From contig JAZTXM010000002.1 in NCBI GenBank assembly GCA_045636425.1, positions 1-64,000 on the forward strand: 64,000 nucleotides of DNA, given 5' to 3'. The notes under the pieces are model-generated. The model ran no database searches. It saw only the letters and a program-made list of their open reading frames with translations, and was not told where the DNA came from. Both the position numbers and the translations under genes were made by a program. Shown here piece by piece: positions 17,214-26,804 of this stretch (position 1 is the first letter of the stretch; every line of letters begins with the position of its first letter). The stretch is from UMGS1883 sp045636425 (lineage in GTDB: Bacteria > Bacillota > Clostridia > UMGS1883).

Positions 17214-17489
17214 TCACAAAAATTCTACACGCAGTATTCTGCCTTGCACAAATACTCCTTCGTCACTGATACTTTCTATTAAAAGACCATCGCCGTCAAT
17301 CTTTATAATACCTGTATTTGAATTAATTTTTATACAATTCTCCCCGTAATCTAAAATCCCTCTGAAATTTTCTACATTTACCCGACTGCATCCGATGATT
17401 TCAATTCTCGGAATATCACGCAGAACATCAAGAGGCAAATCAAGAGCATCGGCTATTTTATCTGCTGTCTTTCTCTCTTTATTTTTCAT
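17214..17489 (-). CDS. yqfC: YabP/YqfC-family sporulation protein
   Basis: The protein has 91 residues. The DVLRDIPRIEIIGCSRVNVENFRGILDYGENCIKIN core is typical of the YabP/YqfC family. In Bacillus subtilis yqfC is a sigma-E gene sitting directly before yqfD. Here it is transcribed away from yqfD and instead leads into ylbJ. GAGGTG lies 9 nt before the ATG. The gene is intact; its biochemical role is unknown. Confidence 0.88.
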   Translation of the reverse strand: MKNKERKTADKIADALDLPLDVLRDIPRIEIIGCSRVNVENFRGILDYGENCIKINSNTGIIKIDGDGLLIESISDEGVFVQGRILRVEFL

Positions 17490-17563
17490 TTTTCAAGACA
17501 CCTCATTAAATAGTTATGCAAGGAGAAAACAAATCATACAATTTATTGTTGGGAGTGATATAT
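17490..17563. promoter_or_regulatory. Divergent yqfC / yqfD control region
   Basis: Only 74 bp separate the two start codons. A CATACAATT at 17535-17543 (+ strand) resembles a sigma-E -10 element, but a convincing -35 is not visible. Two divergent sporulation promoters would have to overlap here. Confidence 0.35.
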
Positions 17564-18754
17564 TTGTTGGAAATGCTGCTTAACTGTATCAAAGGCTGTT
17601 ATACCCTTAAGGCTGAGGGGAAATTTCCCGAGAGGATACTGAATTTTGCTTCAACCTCGGGGATATATATACAGAATGTAAGACGCGAGAATTTGCAAGC
17701 GCTGACGTTTACAGTCAGCAGAAAAGGTGCAAAAAAGCTTCTGGAATCCAACATTGAGGGGCTTAAAGTAAGCATTTGTGCAAAATTCGGAATTCCCTTT
17801 TTTCTTCAAAAGCATAGAAAACGGGGACTGTTATTTACGCTTCCGATAATTGTGGCAATAGCGGTTATCATCTTTTCTCAGTTCATATGGAGGGTTGAGA
17901 TTACGGGCGGAGATAAAGTTCTTCGCAGTCAGGTGCAAAAGGTTATTGAAAAAAACGGAATACATTTTGGCTCTCTTAAATACAAAATCGACCAGTATAA
18001 CATTAAGCGTGAAGCAATCCTGGCGATTGATGACCTTTCCTGGATGTGGGTGGATATACGCGGAACTACGGCAAAGGTAAAGGTGCGGAAAAGAAATTTG
18101 AAACCGCAGGTGAATGAAATTCACGAGCCGGCAGACGTAGTGGCAATGCACAGCGGTATAATTGAAAAAATGCAGACCTTCTGCGGTCAGCCCCTTTTCA
18201 AAGAGGGAATGACGGTTGAAAAAGGGCAGGTGCTTATCACAGGAGTTTTCAAAAGCGAAAATGAAAACATTCCGACTTACTATCACCACGCCTCCGGCAA
18301 TGTCGTTTTGAAAATTCATGAAAAAAAAACCGTTGTGATTCCTAAAAAAACACTGATAAAAACACCCACAGGCAGGAAAAAAAGTATTTTTTCCTTAAAT
18401 TTTAAAAAAAATAATATAAAATTTTCATTAAATAGTGGAATTTCCTACAGCAATTATGATAAAATAGAAAAAAAGTATGGGCTGTGGAAATTTCCTCTCT
18501 CTTTTTCAAAGACAGAGTATCGTGAGGTTAAGGTCACTTCTACCGATACCGACATCAAAGAACACCTTGAAAAACGCAAAAAAGATTTTGAAAAAGAGCT
18601 AACAAAGAAAAATATGGAGGTCTGTGAAATTTCCGAATACACCGAGGAAAAGGAAGACAATGTTTCGGTTACATTTACCGCCGCGTGTCTTGTCCGCACA
18701 GACAAGGAAGTGCCCATAGCCATTGAAGGAGAAAAGAATGGAAAAAATCATTGA
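17564..18754 (+). CDS. yqfD: Sporulation protein YqfD
   Basis: The protein has 396 residues. A cytosolic N-terminal region precedes one membrane helix (~95-115, LLFTLPIIVAIAVIIFSQFIW). Then come WRVEITGGDKVLRSQVQKVI and DLSWMWVDIRGTTAKVKVRKR, the conserved extracytoplasmic core, with a charged C-terminal part. I prefer the TTG at 17564 (GGGAGTGA 5 nt upstream) over the ATG at 17516 because homologues begin near this point. It overlaps phoH by 17 bp, so the forward sporulation/ribosome operon begins here. Confidence 0.88.
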   Translation: MLEMLLNCIKGCYTLKAEGKFPERILNFASTSGIYIQNVRRENLQALTFTVSRKGAKKLLESNIEGLKVSICAKFGIPFFLQKHRKRGLLFTLPIIVAIAVIIFSQFIWRVEITGGDKVLRSQVQKVIEKNGIHFGSLKYKIDQYNIKREAILAIDDLSWMWVDIRGTTAKVKVRKRNLKPQVNEIHEPADVVAMHSGIIEKMQTFCGQPLFKEGMTVEKGQVLITGVFKSENENIPTYYHHASGNVVLKIHEKKTVVIPKKTLIKTPTGRKKSIFSLNFKKNNIKFSLNSGISYSNYDKIEKKYGLWKFPLSFSKTEYREVKVTSTDTDIKEHLEKRKKDFEKELTKKNMEVCEISEYTEEKEDNVSVTFTAACLVRTDKEVPIAIEGEKNGKNH

Positions 18755-19682
18755 AGCAAAAAGCACCGATACGCTGATGTCCCTGTTCGGGAGTTTTGAC
18801 AGCAATGTTAAGCTTATAGAACGTGAAATGAATGTTAAAATAGTAAACCGTGATACACAAATCAAAATAATAGGAGAAAATTCGGACAAAACCGCCGCAG
18901 TACTTGAAAGATTGATTGACGAAATAGAAGCAGGCGAAGCACTCACGGAGCAAAATATACGCTACGCAATTTTTTCCGTAAACGAGGATATCGGTTACGT
19001 ACCCCCCGCAAAGGGTGACTACATCTGCATCACCTCCAAAGGAAAGCCCGTAAAGTGCAAAACCCACGGTCAGAAAAACTATATTCAGAAAATCCGTGAT
19101 AACACTGTTGTTATAGCCATAGGCCCTGCCGGTACGGGAAAGACTTATCTTGCCGTTGCAATGGCTGTGGATGCTTTCAGAAGAAAGGAAGTAAGCCGTA
19201 TTATTCTGACAAGACCTGCCGTAGAAGCCGGCGAAAAGCTGGGATTTTTACCCGGTGATTTGCAGATGAAGGTTGACCCTTATCTTCGCCCCCTTTATGA
19301 TGCCTTGGGCGATATGCTCGGCATGGAAAATTATCAGAAATATCTTGAACGGGGCGTTATTGAAATAGCTCCCCTCGCCTATATGCGAGGAAGAACTCTT
19401 GACGATGCTTTCATCATTCTTGACGAAGCTCAGAATACCACGGCGGAGCAGATGAAAATGTTTTTGACTCGAATAGGATTCGGGTCAAAGGCAGTCATAA
19501 CGGGAGATATCACCCAGATAGACCTTCCCGACGGCAAGCGAAGCGGACTTAAGGACGCCGCCAAGGTCTTAAAAAACATTGACGGGCTTGATTTTTCATA
19601 TCTTTCCGATAAGGACGTTGTTCGTCATCCGCTCGTACAAAAAATAATAGCCGCATACGAAAGATTCGAAAGAAAATCTTAA
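18738..19682 (+). CDS. phoH: PhoH-like ATPase
   Basis: The protein has 314 residues. After an N-terminal KH-like part come GPAGTGKTYLAVAMAVDAF (Walker A), LTRPAVEAGEKLGFLPGDL and ILDEAQNTT (Walker B), and ITGDITQIDLP. PhoH proteins are RNA-linked ATPases, often beside ybeY as here. The ATG at 18738 has AAGGAGAA upstream and lies inside the end of yqfD. Confidence 0.95.
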   Translation: MEKIIEAKSTDTLMSLFGSFDSNVKLIEREMNVKIVNRDTQIKIIGENSDKTAAVLERLIDEIEAGEALTEQNIRYAIFSVNEDIGYVPPAKGDYICITSKGKPVKCKTHGQKNYIQKIRDNTVVIAIGPAGTGKTYLAVAMAVDAFRRKEVSRIILTRPAVEAGEKLGFLPGDLQMKVDPYLRPLYDALGDMLGMENYQKYLERGVIEIAPLAYMRGRTLDDAFIILDEAQNTTAEQMKMFLTRIGFGSKAVITGDITQIDLPDGKRSGLKDAAKVLKNIDGLDFSYLSDKDVVRHPLVQKIIAAYERFERKS

Positions 19683-19701
19683 AGTGAGGATTGATTACAT
19701 T

Positions 19702-21699
19702 ATGATAAAGAAGCTTTTTGGAGGCACGAAAAATGCCATTATTACATTTGTTTCCATACTGCTGATAATTTTAGTTGTTTTCTTTTCCAAGCAGGTAGGT
19801 CAGATAGAGCTTGCCGTGGGCGATGTTTCATCAGAGGATATTTACGCACCTCGTGTAATTATTGATACCGTAACTACCGAGGAAAAACGTGAGGAAGCAC
19901 GTCTTGGTGTTGCCGACATTTATGTTCAGGATAATGAAAAAGCCGCAAACTGCGTAAAAAATGTTGAGTCATTTTTTGATATGGCACACGCCATACGTTC
20001 TCAGCAATTTGAAAATTCTGCGGCGGCGGCACTACAGCTTATGGATACAGCAACCATAAACATTTCCGAACAATCGGCAAAAGCCATTATTTCCGCATCA
20101 CCGTCACAATTTGCACAGCTTCGCACACTGAGCAGTATATTAAAATCCGTTATGAATGACGGCGTTATTGACAAAAATGACGGTATACAGCTTTGCGTAG
20201 AAGAAATTTCCGAGCTTTCCGTAAGCGATAAGCTTATAGAGGCGGCGGAAGAAATAATTTCTCTTACGATTATTGAAAACAAGGTTTTTGATGAGGAATC
20301 TACACTGGCAAAGCGTGAGCAGGCTGCCTCAGAGGTTGAAAACGTGGAATATAAAAAAGGACAGGTCATTGTAACTCAAGGCTCGGTTGTAACCAAAGCA
20401 CAATATACCATGCTCAAAGATTTGGGACTTCTTGAGGGAAGCAGCCCCATTACATCCACATATGCTTTCGGGGTGACTCTTTTTATTGTTATTTCCCTAC
20501 TTATATTGCTGTTTTCGTCAAGTACTTACAAAAGCAAGAGTAGCAGTGCCTCGGCTGTAACGGCAGTTACTGCATTAATAATAATTCTGATGACATTTTA
20601 CGGTTCAAAATACATTCCCGAAAGGCTTAACCCCCTGCTTCCCGTAGGGCTTTTCCCGGGAATTGTGACCATATTTGCCTCCCCACAGCTTGCTATCATT
20701 TCCAATTTGCTTCTTTCTGTCTTTAATGCCTTGGCATTTGATGCAAACTGGGGCTATACAATTTCACTTATCCTGGCAGGAACAATGTCCGTTTTCTGTT
20801 TCTCAACGGTGAAAAGACGTGCACATCTTCTTCCCTCGGCAATAGTTGCGGCACTGTTTTACGGACTTTCTTTTACAGGAATGTCGCTGATAGAGTCAAA
20901 CAGTGCGGTAACAGCAATAAGTGCATTTTTTAAAGGTTTCGCCGGAGGAACACTTTCGGGGCTTATAACTATCGGTTCGCTTCCCTTCTTCGAGTGGCTT
21001 TTTAATGCAACAACTCCCATGAAGCTCAGCGAGCTTGCAAACCCTGAAAACAAGCTTCTGAAAAAACTGCTTGTTGAAGCACCGGGAACATATCACCATT
21101 CGCTTACGGTTGCGAACATTGCCGAGATTGCGGCACGCAGTATCAAGGCAGATTCACTTCTTGCCCGCGTAGGTGCATACTACCATGACATAGGAAAGCT
21201 TCGCCACCCCCTATATTTTAAAGAAAATCAATATGACAAAAATGCGCACGACAATCTTGCCCCTGAGGACAGCTCGTCAATAATCATAAGCCACGTTACC
21301 GACGGAAGTGAGATTGCCGCAAAAAACCATCTTCCCAAAAGCATCTGCGATATTATAACGCAGCATCACGGGAAAACCACGACAGGTTATTTTCTTATCC
21401 GTGCAAAGGAGCTTGACCCTGATGTAGATGAATCCAAATTCACATACCCCGGCCCCGTTCCCCAGACAAAGGAAGCCGCTATTGTGATGCTTGCCGATTC
21501 ATGCGAGGCGGCAGTACGCAGCATTGACGAAAAAAGCGAAGCAAAAATAGAGGCCATGGTAAGAAAAATTGCTACCGATAGAGTAAACACGGGACAGTTC
21601 TCTGAATGTAACATGACCTTTGCAGAGCTTGAAAAAGTGATTAAGGTTATTACAAAAACGCTTGGAGGATACTTCCACGAACGCATAAAATATGAGTGA
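19702..21699 (+). CDS. pgpH: HD-domain membrane phosphodiesterase, YqfF/PgpH family
   Basis: The protein has 665 residues. A single N-terminal helix anchors an extracellular 7TMR-HDED domain (~40-260). A seven-helix membrane region (~260-440) follows, then a cytoplasmic HD domain with YHHSLTVANIAEIAA, YYHDIGKL and QHHGKTTTGYF. Family members hydrolyse cyclic-di-AMP. I take the ATG at 19702 after GAGGA. It ends 11 bp before ybeY. Confidence 0.92.
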   Translation: MIKKLFGGTKNAIITFVSILLIILVVFFSKQVGQIELAVGDVSSEDIYAPRVIIDTVTTEEKREEARLGVADIYVQDNEKAANCVKNVESFFDMAHAIRSQQFENSAAAALQLMDTATINISEQSAKAIISASPSQFAQLRTLSSILKSVMNDGVIDKNDGIQLCVEEISELSVSDKLIEAAEEIISLTIIENKVFDEESTLAKREQAASEVENVEYKKGQVIVTQGSVVTKAQYTMLKDLGLLEGSSPITSTYAFGVTLFIVISLLILLFSSSTYKSKSSSASAVTAVTALIIILMTFYGSKYIPERLNPLLPVGLFPGIVTIFASPQLAIISNLLLSVFNALAFDANWGYTISLILAGTMSVFCFSTVKRRAHLLPSAIVAALFYGLSFTGMSLIESNSAVTAISAFFKGFAGGTLSGLITIGSLPFFEWLFNATTPMKLSELANPENKLLKKLLVEAPGTYHHSLTVANIAEIAARSIKADSLLARVGAYYHDIGKLRHPLYFKENQYDKNAHDNLAPEDSSSIIISHVTDGSEIAAKNHLPKSICDIITQHHGKTTTGYFLIRAKELDPDVDESKFTYPGPVPQTKEAAIVMLADSCEAAVRSIDEKSEAKIEAMVRKIATDRVNTGQFSECNMTFAELEKVIKVITKTLGGYFHERIKYE

Positions 21700-21710
21700 G
21701 GAGAATTATT

Positions 21711-22202
21711 ATGATACAGTTTATTATTGAAAATGAGCAGGACAAGCTTGAATTTACTCCCGAGCTTGAAAAAATCATGCAAAAGGCGGTTGCAACTACG
21801 CTTGAGACCGTCGGCGGTGATGAAGAAACCGATTTTGAGGTAAGCATCCTTATAACAGATAACAACGGAATTCATCAGATTAATAAGGAAACACGTGATA
21901 TAGATGCTCCCACCGATGTGCTTAGTTTTCCGATTTTGGAATTTGATGAAGATGGCGTTATGATAGAAGAAAGCGGAGATTATGACGGTGATTTGCTTCT
22001 TTTGGGCGACATAGTTCTCTCCCTTGAAAAAGCTAAGGAGCAGGCAGAGGAATACGGACACACCCTTGAGCGTGAGGTAGGTTTTTTAACTGTTCACAGC
22101 ACACTTCATCTTTTGGGATTTGACCATATGGAAGAGCCTTATACCTCAGTTATGAGGGGACGCGAAAAAGAAATTATGGACATAATGGATTTACACAGAT
22201 AA
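21711..22202 (+). CDS. ybeY: Endoribonuclease / rRNA maturation factor YbeY
   Basis: Zinc metalloprotein of 163 residues involved in 16S rRNA 3'-end maturation and ribosome quality control. The metal motif is HSTLHLLGFDHMEE, with three His. NKETRDIDAPTDVLSFP precedes it as in homologues. GAGGAG lies 5-6 nt before the ATG. It lies between pgpH and era, the standard order, but the dgkA and cdd genes often found here are absent. Confidence 0.95.
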   Translation: MIQFIIENEQDKLEFTPELEKIMQKAVATTLETVGGDEETDFEVSILITDNNGIHQINKETRDIDAPTDVLSFPILEFDEDGVMIEESGDYDGDLLLLGDIVLSLEKAKEQAEEYGHTLEREVGFLTVHSTLHLLGFDHMEEPYTSVMRGREKEIMDIMDLHR

Positions 22203-22226
22203 CAGTCATTTGAAAGGAATAAGCCA

Positions 22227-23120
22227 ATGAGTAATTTTAAATCAGGCTTTGCCGCAATTGTGGGCAGACCCAACGTAGGCAAATCAACACTTACAAACGC
22301 GTTTATAGGAGAAAAAGCGGCAATTGTTTCAAACAAGCCTCAGACAACACGTTCTAACCTTGCAGCTATAGATAACGGAGAAAATTATCAGATAGTTTTC
22401 GTTGATACTCCCGGTATGCACTCTCCCCGTACAAAATTGGGTGAATATATGAACAGCGTTGCAGGAGCTTCTCTTGCGGATGTTGATGTTGCCATTCTTG
22501 TTGTTGAAGCAGGCAAAGAGGTTTACGACCTTGAGAAAAACATAATAAAAAAAGCGGCGGATAAAAATATCCCCTTGATTCTTGCTATCAACAAAGCCGA
22601 CACGGTTGACAAAGAGGTAATTCTTCCCCAGATTGAAGCCTTTATAAAAGAAGGCAGCTTTGCGGCAATCGTTCCTATAAGTGCTTTTAAAAGAGACGGT
22701 ATTGATGAACTCAGAGCAGAAATTTTAAAGCACTTTGAGGAGGGCGAGCCTTTCTATGATACAGAAATTTATGCAGACAGCACACTTCGCGAAATGACCG
22801 CCGAGATTATCCGCGAAAAAATTCTCCGCCTCCTTGACCGCGAGGTTCCCCACGGAACTGCGGTTGAAATTGAGAAAATGGACGAGGGTGATGATTTAAC
22901 AAAAATCAAAGCCGTAATCTATTGTGAAAAAGCAAGCCACAAGCCTATAATCATAGGAAAAAAAGGCGAAGCGATAAAGCGTATAGGCTCATATGCAAGA
23001 CGCGATATTGAAAAGCTTCTTGACACGCAGGTTTTTTTAGAGCTGTGGGTAAAGGTAAGAGAAGATTGGAGAAATAAGGGAACAGCACTAAAAGAATTGG
23101 GATTTGTAAAAGAAAAATAA
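22227..23120 (+). CDS. era: GTPase Era
   Basis: The protein has 297 residues. The G domain has GRPNVGKSTLTNAF (G1), DTPGM (G3) and NKAD (G4). A C-terminal KH RNA-binding domain carries KPIIIGKKGEAIKRIGSYARRDIEKLL. Era binds the 3' end of 16S rRNA and checks 30S maturation, in line with ybeY next door. AAAGGAA precedes the ATG. Confidence 0.97.
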   Translation: MSNFKSGFAAIVGRPNVGKSTLTNAFIGEKAAIVSNKPQTTRSNLAAIDNGENYQIVFVDTPGMHSPRTKLGEYMNSVAGASLADVDVAILVVEAGKEVYDLEKNIIKKAADKNIPLILAINKADTVDKEVILPQIEAFIKEGSFAAIVPISAFKRDGIDELRAEILKHFEEGEPFYDTEIYADSTLREMTAEIIREKILRLLDREVPHGTAVEIEKMDEGDDLTKIKAVIYCEKASHKPIIIGKKGEAIKRIGSYARRDIEKLLDTQVFLELWVKVREDWRNKGTALKELGFVKEK

Positions 23121-23182
23121 AAGAAAAATTTACAAGCTATTAAAAATGTTCTTTTCCACATAATAACCATGAGGTGATTAAT

Positions 23183-23314
23183 TTGGCAAGAACAAGCAGT
23201 ATTATGTGGGATATGTTTACGGGAACAGGCAATATCGATATTTATTTAAAATACAAAAGGCACGAAGCCCTAAAGGCTTATCGTGCCGAAAACACAGAAA
23301 AAAGAGGAAGTTAA
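23183..23314 (+). CDS. yqzL: YqzL-family small protein
   Basis: A 43-codon gene starting with TTG at 23183, with GAGGTGA 5 nt upstream. The protein has the family core MWDMFTGTGNIDIYLKYK, which matches the W-x-x-F-x-x-TGN-x-x-x-YL-x-YK pattern of Bacillus YqzL. It lies exactly between era and recO, as yqzL does in Bacillus, and its TAA directly abuts the recO ATG. The function is unknown. Confidence 0.8.
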   Translation: MARTSSIMWDMFTGTGNIDIYLKYKRHEALKAYRAENTEKRGS

Positions 23315-24064
23315 ATGGCAGAAAACACACTTAAGATTAACGCAATTGTCGTACAGGCATCTCAAAGCGGTGAAAACGATAAAATGTTAACGCTTCTTTC
23401 CCCCGAAGCGGGGAAACTCTGCGTAATTGCAAAGGGGATTCGCTCTCTCAAGCATCAGAGCAGAAATGCCTGTGGTGTGCTTTGTTATTCTTCGTTTGTT
23501 TTAAAAAGAATTAAAGACGGATTTTATTCCCTTGTAAGTGCCGAGCTTAGCGAGAGCTTCCGCACCCTCTCAGAGGATGTGGTGCTTCTCTCTTACGGCA
23601 CTTATTTTGCTGATTTAACGAGGCTCTGCGTGCAAAGCGGAATTGAGGCATCAGAGGAGGTCCGTCTTCTTTTAAACACGCTTTATGTGCTTTGCAAAAA
23701 GCCCCAAAATGCACCGCTTATAAAAGCAGTGTTTGAATTTAAAATTATGGAGCTTTGCGGAATTGTTCCTGAATTTTCACCCGAGTGTCCCTGCGGCGGA
23801 CACGGAGCATACTTTTGTGTATCCGAGGGCGAGGTCAGGTGTGGCGAGCATAAATCCTCCGATGCCGTTTTAGTAAATGCTCCACAGATAAAAATCTGTA
23901 CTTACATTCTCGAAAGCAGCTTAAAGGATGCTCTTTACTGCGAATATGATGAAAAGATTTCGTTGTCGCTTTCCGCTTTAACCGAGCCATTTCTTGCTTA
24001 TCATTTAGGCAATTTACCTAATTCTCTTAATTACTTACACCAAATCATTAAAAAAATATCGTAA
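23315..24064 (+). CDS. recO: DNA repair protein RecO
   Basis: The protein has 249 residues. The N-terminal OB fold (INAIVVQASQSGENDKMLTLLSPEAGKLCVIAKGIR) is followed by a helical bundle with a Cys cluster (CPCGGHGAYFCVSEGEVRCGEH) that can bind zinc. RecO helps load RecA on SSB-coated DNA in the RecFOR pathway. It closes the yqfD-recO operon; no clear terminator follows in the ~25 bp before the T-run at ~24072. Confidence 0.92.
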   Translation: MAENTLKINAIVVQASQSGENDKMLTLLSPEAGKLCVIAKGIRSLKHQSRNACGVLCYSSFVLKRIKDGFYSLVSAELSESFRTLSEDVVLLSYGTYFADLTRLCVQSGIEASEEVRLLLNTLYVLCKKPQNAPLIKAVFEFKIMELCGIVPEFSPECPCGGHGAYFCVSEGEVRCGEHKSSDAVLVNAPQIKICTYILESSLKDALYCEYDEKISLSLSALTEPFLAYHLGNLPNSLNYLHQIIKKIS

Positions 24065-24089
24065 AATTGCATTTTTTTTTTAAAAACAC

Positions 24090-24118
24090 TGGAAATTATG
24101 ACTAAAATGGTGTATGAT
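24090..24118 (+). promoter_or_regulatory. Probable promoter of ppdK
   Basis: TGGAAA (24090-24095), 17-bp spacer, TATGAT (24113-24118). An AGGAGG ribosome site stands before the ATG at 24175. Confidence 0.5.
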
Positions 24119-24174
24119 AATATGTGCGTTAAAAATAATTTAATTTTTATATTTTTTTAGGAGGTTATCTTAAG

Positions 24175-26802
24175 ATGACAAAATTTGTTTATCTGTTCAG
24201 CGAAGGTAACGCTACCATGAGAAATCTTCTCGGTGGTAAGGGTGCTAACCTTGCTGAAATGACCGCTATCGGTCTCCCCGTTCCTCAGGGCTTCACAATC
24301 ACAACAGAAGCTTGTACTCAGTACTATGAGGACGGTCGCAAAATCAATGATGAAATCCAGGGACAGATTATGGAATTCATCACTAAGATGGAGGAAGTTT
24401 GCGGAAAGAAGTTTGGCGATAAGGAAAATCCCCTTCTCGTATCTGTTCGCAGTGGTGCAAGAGCTTCTATGCCCGGTATGATGGATACTATCCTCAACCT
24501 CGGTCTTAATGAAGATGTTGTTGAAGCTATGGCTGCTAAGAGCGGCAATGCAAGATGGGCTTACGACTGCTACAGAAGATTCATCCAGATGTATTCTGAC
24601 GTAGTTATGGAAGTTGGTAAGAAGTACTTTGAACAGCTTATCGACGAAATGAAGGAAGCTAAGGGCGTTACTAACGATATCGACCTTACAGCAGAAGACC
24701 TTAAGACTCTTGCAGAGCAGTTCAAGGCTGAATATAAATCAAAAATCGGTACAGACTTCCCCACTGATCCTAAGGAACAGCTTATGGGTGCTATCGAAGC
24801 CGTTTTCCGTTCATGGGACAACCCCCGTGCAAACGTTTACCGTCGTGACAATGATATTCCCTATTCTTGGGGTACCGCTGTTAACGTACAGATGATGGCA
24901 TTCGGTAACATGGGTGATGACTGCGGTACAGGTGTTGCTTTCACACGTGACCCCGCTACAGGCGAAAGAGGTCTTATGGGTGAATTCCTTGTAAATGCAC
25001 AGGGTGAAGACGTTGTTGCAGGCGTTCGTACTCCCATGCCTATCGCTCAGATGGCTGAGAAGTTCCCCGAAGCATTTGAAGAATTCAATAAAGTTTGTGC
25101 TATTTTGGAAGACCACTACAGAGATATGCAGGATATGGAGTTCACTGTTGAAAACAGAAAGCTCTATATGCTTCAGACTCGTAACGGTAAGAGAACTGCT
25201 AAGGCTGCTCTTAAGATTGCATGTGACCTTGTTGACGAGGGCATGATCGATAAGAAGAAGGCTGTTGCAATGATCGATCCCAGAAACCTTGATACACTTC
25301 TTCATCCTCAGTTCGACGCTAAGGCTCTCAAGGCTGCTACACCTATCGGTAAGGGTCTTGGTGCATCTCCCGGTGCTGCTTGCGGTAAAATCGTATTCAC
25401 AGCAGAAGATGCAGAGGCTTGGAACGCAAGAGGCGAAAAGGTAGTTCTTGTTCGTCTTGAAACTTCTCCCGAAGATATCACAGGTATGAAGGCTTCTCAG
25501 GGTATTCTTACTGTTCGTGGCGGTATGACATCTCACGCAGCAGTTGTTGCTCGTGGTATGGGTACATGCTGTGTTTCCGGTTGCGGCGACATCAACATGG
25601 ACGAAGAAAACAAGAAGTTTACACTTGCAGGTAAGACCTTCACCGAAGGCGATGCAATTTCTATAGATGGTTCTACAGGTAATATCTACGACGGTATTAT
25701 CCCCACAGTTGATGCTGAAATCGCAGGCGAATTCGGCAGAATCATGCAGTGGGCTGATGAGTTCAGAACTCTTAAGGTTAGAACAAACGCTGATACACCC
25801 GCTGATGCTAAGAAGGCTCGTGAGCTTGGTGCAGAAGGTATCGGTCTTTGCCGTACAGAGCATATGTTCTTCGAGGCTGAAAGAATCGCTGCATTCCGCG
25901 AAATGATCTGTGCTGACACAGTAGAAGAAAGAGAAGCAGCTCTTGAAAAGATTCTTCCCTATCAGCAGGGCGACTTTGAAGCTCTTTACGAGGCTCTTGA
26001 AGGTAACCCCGTTACTATCCGTTTCCTCGATCCTCCGCTTCACGAGTTCGTTCCCACAGAAGAAGCTGACATTGAGGCACTTGCAAAGGCTCAGGGTAAG
26101 AGTGTTGCTGACATTAAGGCTATCATCGCTTCTCTTCACGAGTTCAACCCCATGATGGGTCACCGTGGTTGCCGTCTTGCAGTAACATATCCTGAAATTG
26201 CTAAGATGCAGACAAAGGCAGTTATCCGTGCTGCTATCAACGTTAAGAAGGCTCATCCCGATTGGAACCTCGTTCCCGAGATTATGATTCCCCTTGTTGG
26301 CGATATTAAAGAGCTTAAGTATGTTAAGAACGATGTAGTAGCTACAGCAGATGCTGAAATCGCTCAGGCTGGTGCTGACCTCAAGTACGAAGTTGGTACA
26401 ATGATCGAAATCCCCAGAGCTGCTCTTACAGCAGACGACATCGCTAAGGAAGCTGAGTTCTTCTGCTTCGGTACAAACGACCTTACACAGATGACATACG
26501 GCTTCTCTCGTGATGATGCAGGTAAGTTCCTTGACGCTTACTACGATGCAAAGATTTTCGAAAACGATCCCTTTGCTAAGCTTGACCAGACAGGTGTTGG
26601 TAAGCTTATGGAAATGGCAGTTGAACTTGGTAAGAAGGTTCGTCCCGAAATGCACTGCGGTATCTGCGGTGAGCACGGCGGTGACCCCGTTTCCGTTGAG
26701 TTCTGCCACCAGATCGGTCTTGATTATGTATCTTGCTCACCTTTCCGTGTGCCGATTGCTCGTCTTGCAGCGGCTCAGGCTAAGATTAAGGAAGAAGCGT
26801 AA
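24175..26802 (+). CDS. ppdK: Pyruvate, phosphate dikinase
   Basis: The protein has 875 residues, the standard length. It interconverts ATP + Pi + pyruvate and AMP + PPi + PEP; in anaerobic Clostridia it works in PPi-linked glycolysis. The N-terminal ATP-grasp region has GGKGANLAEM and SVRSGARASMPGMMDTILNLGLN. The phospho-His domain has GGMTSHAAVVARGMG, with the swivelling His at ~454. The C-terminal PEP-binding barrel ends with EMHCGICGEHGGDP. Codons are strongly restricted (AAG, GCT, GGT and CGT dominate), unlike neighbours, which marks a very highly expressed gene. It stands alone with its own promoter. Confidence 0.97.
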   Translation: MTKFVYLFSEGNATMRNLLGGKGANLAEMTAIGLPVPQGFTITTEACTQYYEDGRKINDEIQGQIMEFITKMEEVCGKKFGDKENPLLVSVRSGARASMPGMMDTILNLGLNEDVVEAMAAKSGNARWAYDCYRRFIQMYSDVVMEVGKKYFEQLIDEMKEAKGVTNDIDLTAEDLKTLAEQFKAEYKSKIGTDFPTDPKEQLMGAIEAVFRSWDNPRANVYRRDNDIPYSWGTAVNVQMMAFGNMGDDCGTGVAFTRDPATGERGLMGEFLVNAQGEDVVAGVRTPMPIAQMAEKFPEAFEEFNKVCAILEDHYRDMQDMEFTVENRKLYMLQTRNGKRTAKAALKIACDLVDEGMIDKKKAVAMIDPRNLDTLLHPQFDAKALKAATPIGKGLGASPGAACGKIVFTAEDAEAWNARGEKVVLVRLETSPEDITGMKASQGILTVRGGMTSHAAVVARGMGTCCVSGCGDINMDEENKKFTLAGKTFTEGDAISIDGSTGNIYDGIIPTVDAEIAGEFGRIMQWADEFRTLKVRTNADTPADAKKARELGAEGIGLCRTEHMFFEAERIAAFREMICADTVEEREAALEKILPYQQGDFEALYEALEGNPVTIRFLDPPLHEFVPTEEADIEALAKAQGKSVADIKAIIASLHEFNPMMGHRGCRLAVTYPEIAKMQTKAVIRAAINVKKAHPDWNLVPEIMIPLVGDIKELKYVKNDVVATADAEIAQAGADLKYEVGTMIEIPRAALTADDIAKEAEFFCFGTNDLTQMTYGFSRDDAGKFLDAYYDAKIFENDPFAKLDQTGVGKLMEMAVELGKKVRPEMHCGICGEHGGDPVSVEFCHQIGLDYVSCSPFRVPIARLAAAQAKIKEEA

Positions 26803-26804
26803 GC

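Noticed and set aside
24811..26709. 632-codon open frame antisense to ppdK
   Set aside because: Product is low-complexity Ser/Cys/Leu/Val sequence with no motif; openness follows from the strong codon bias of ppdK.
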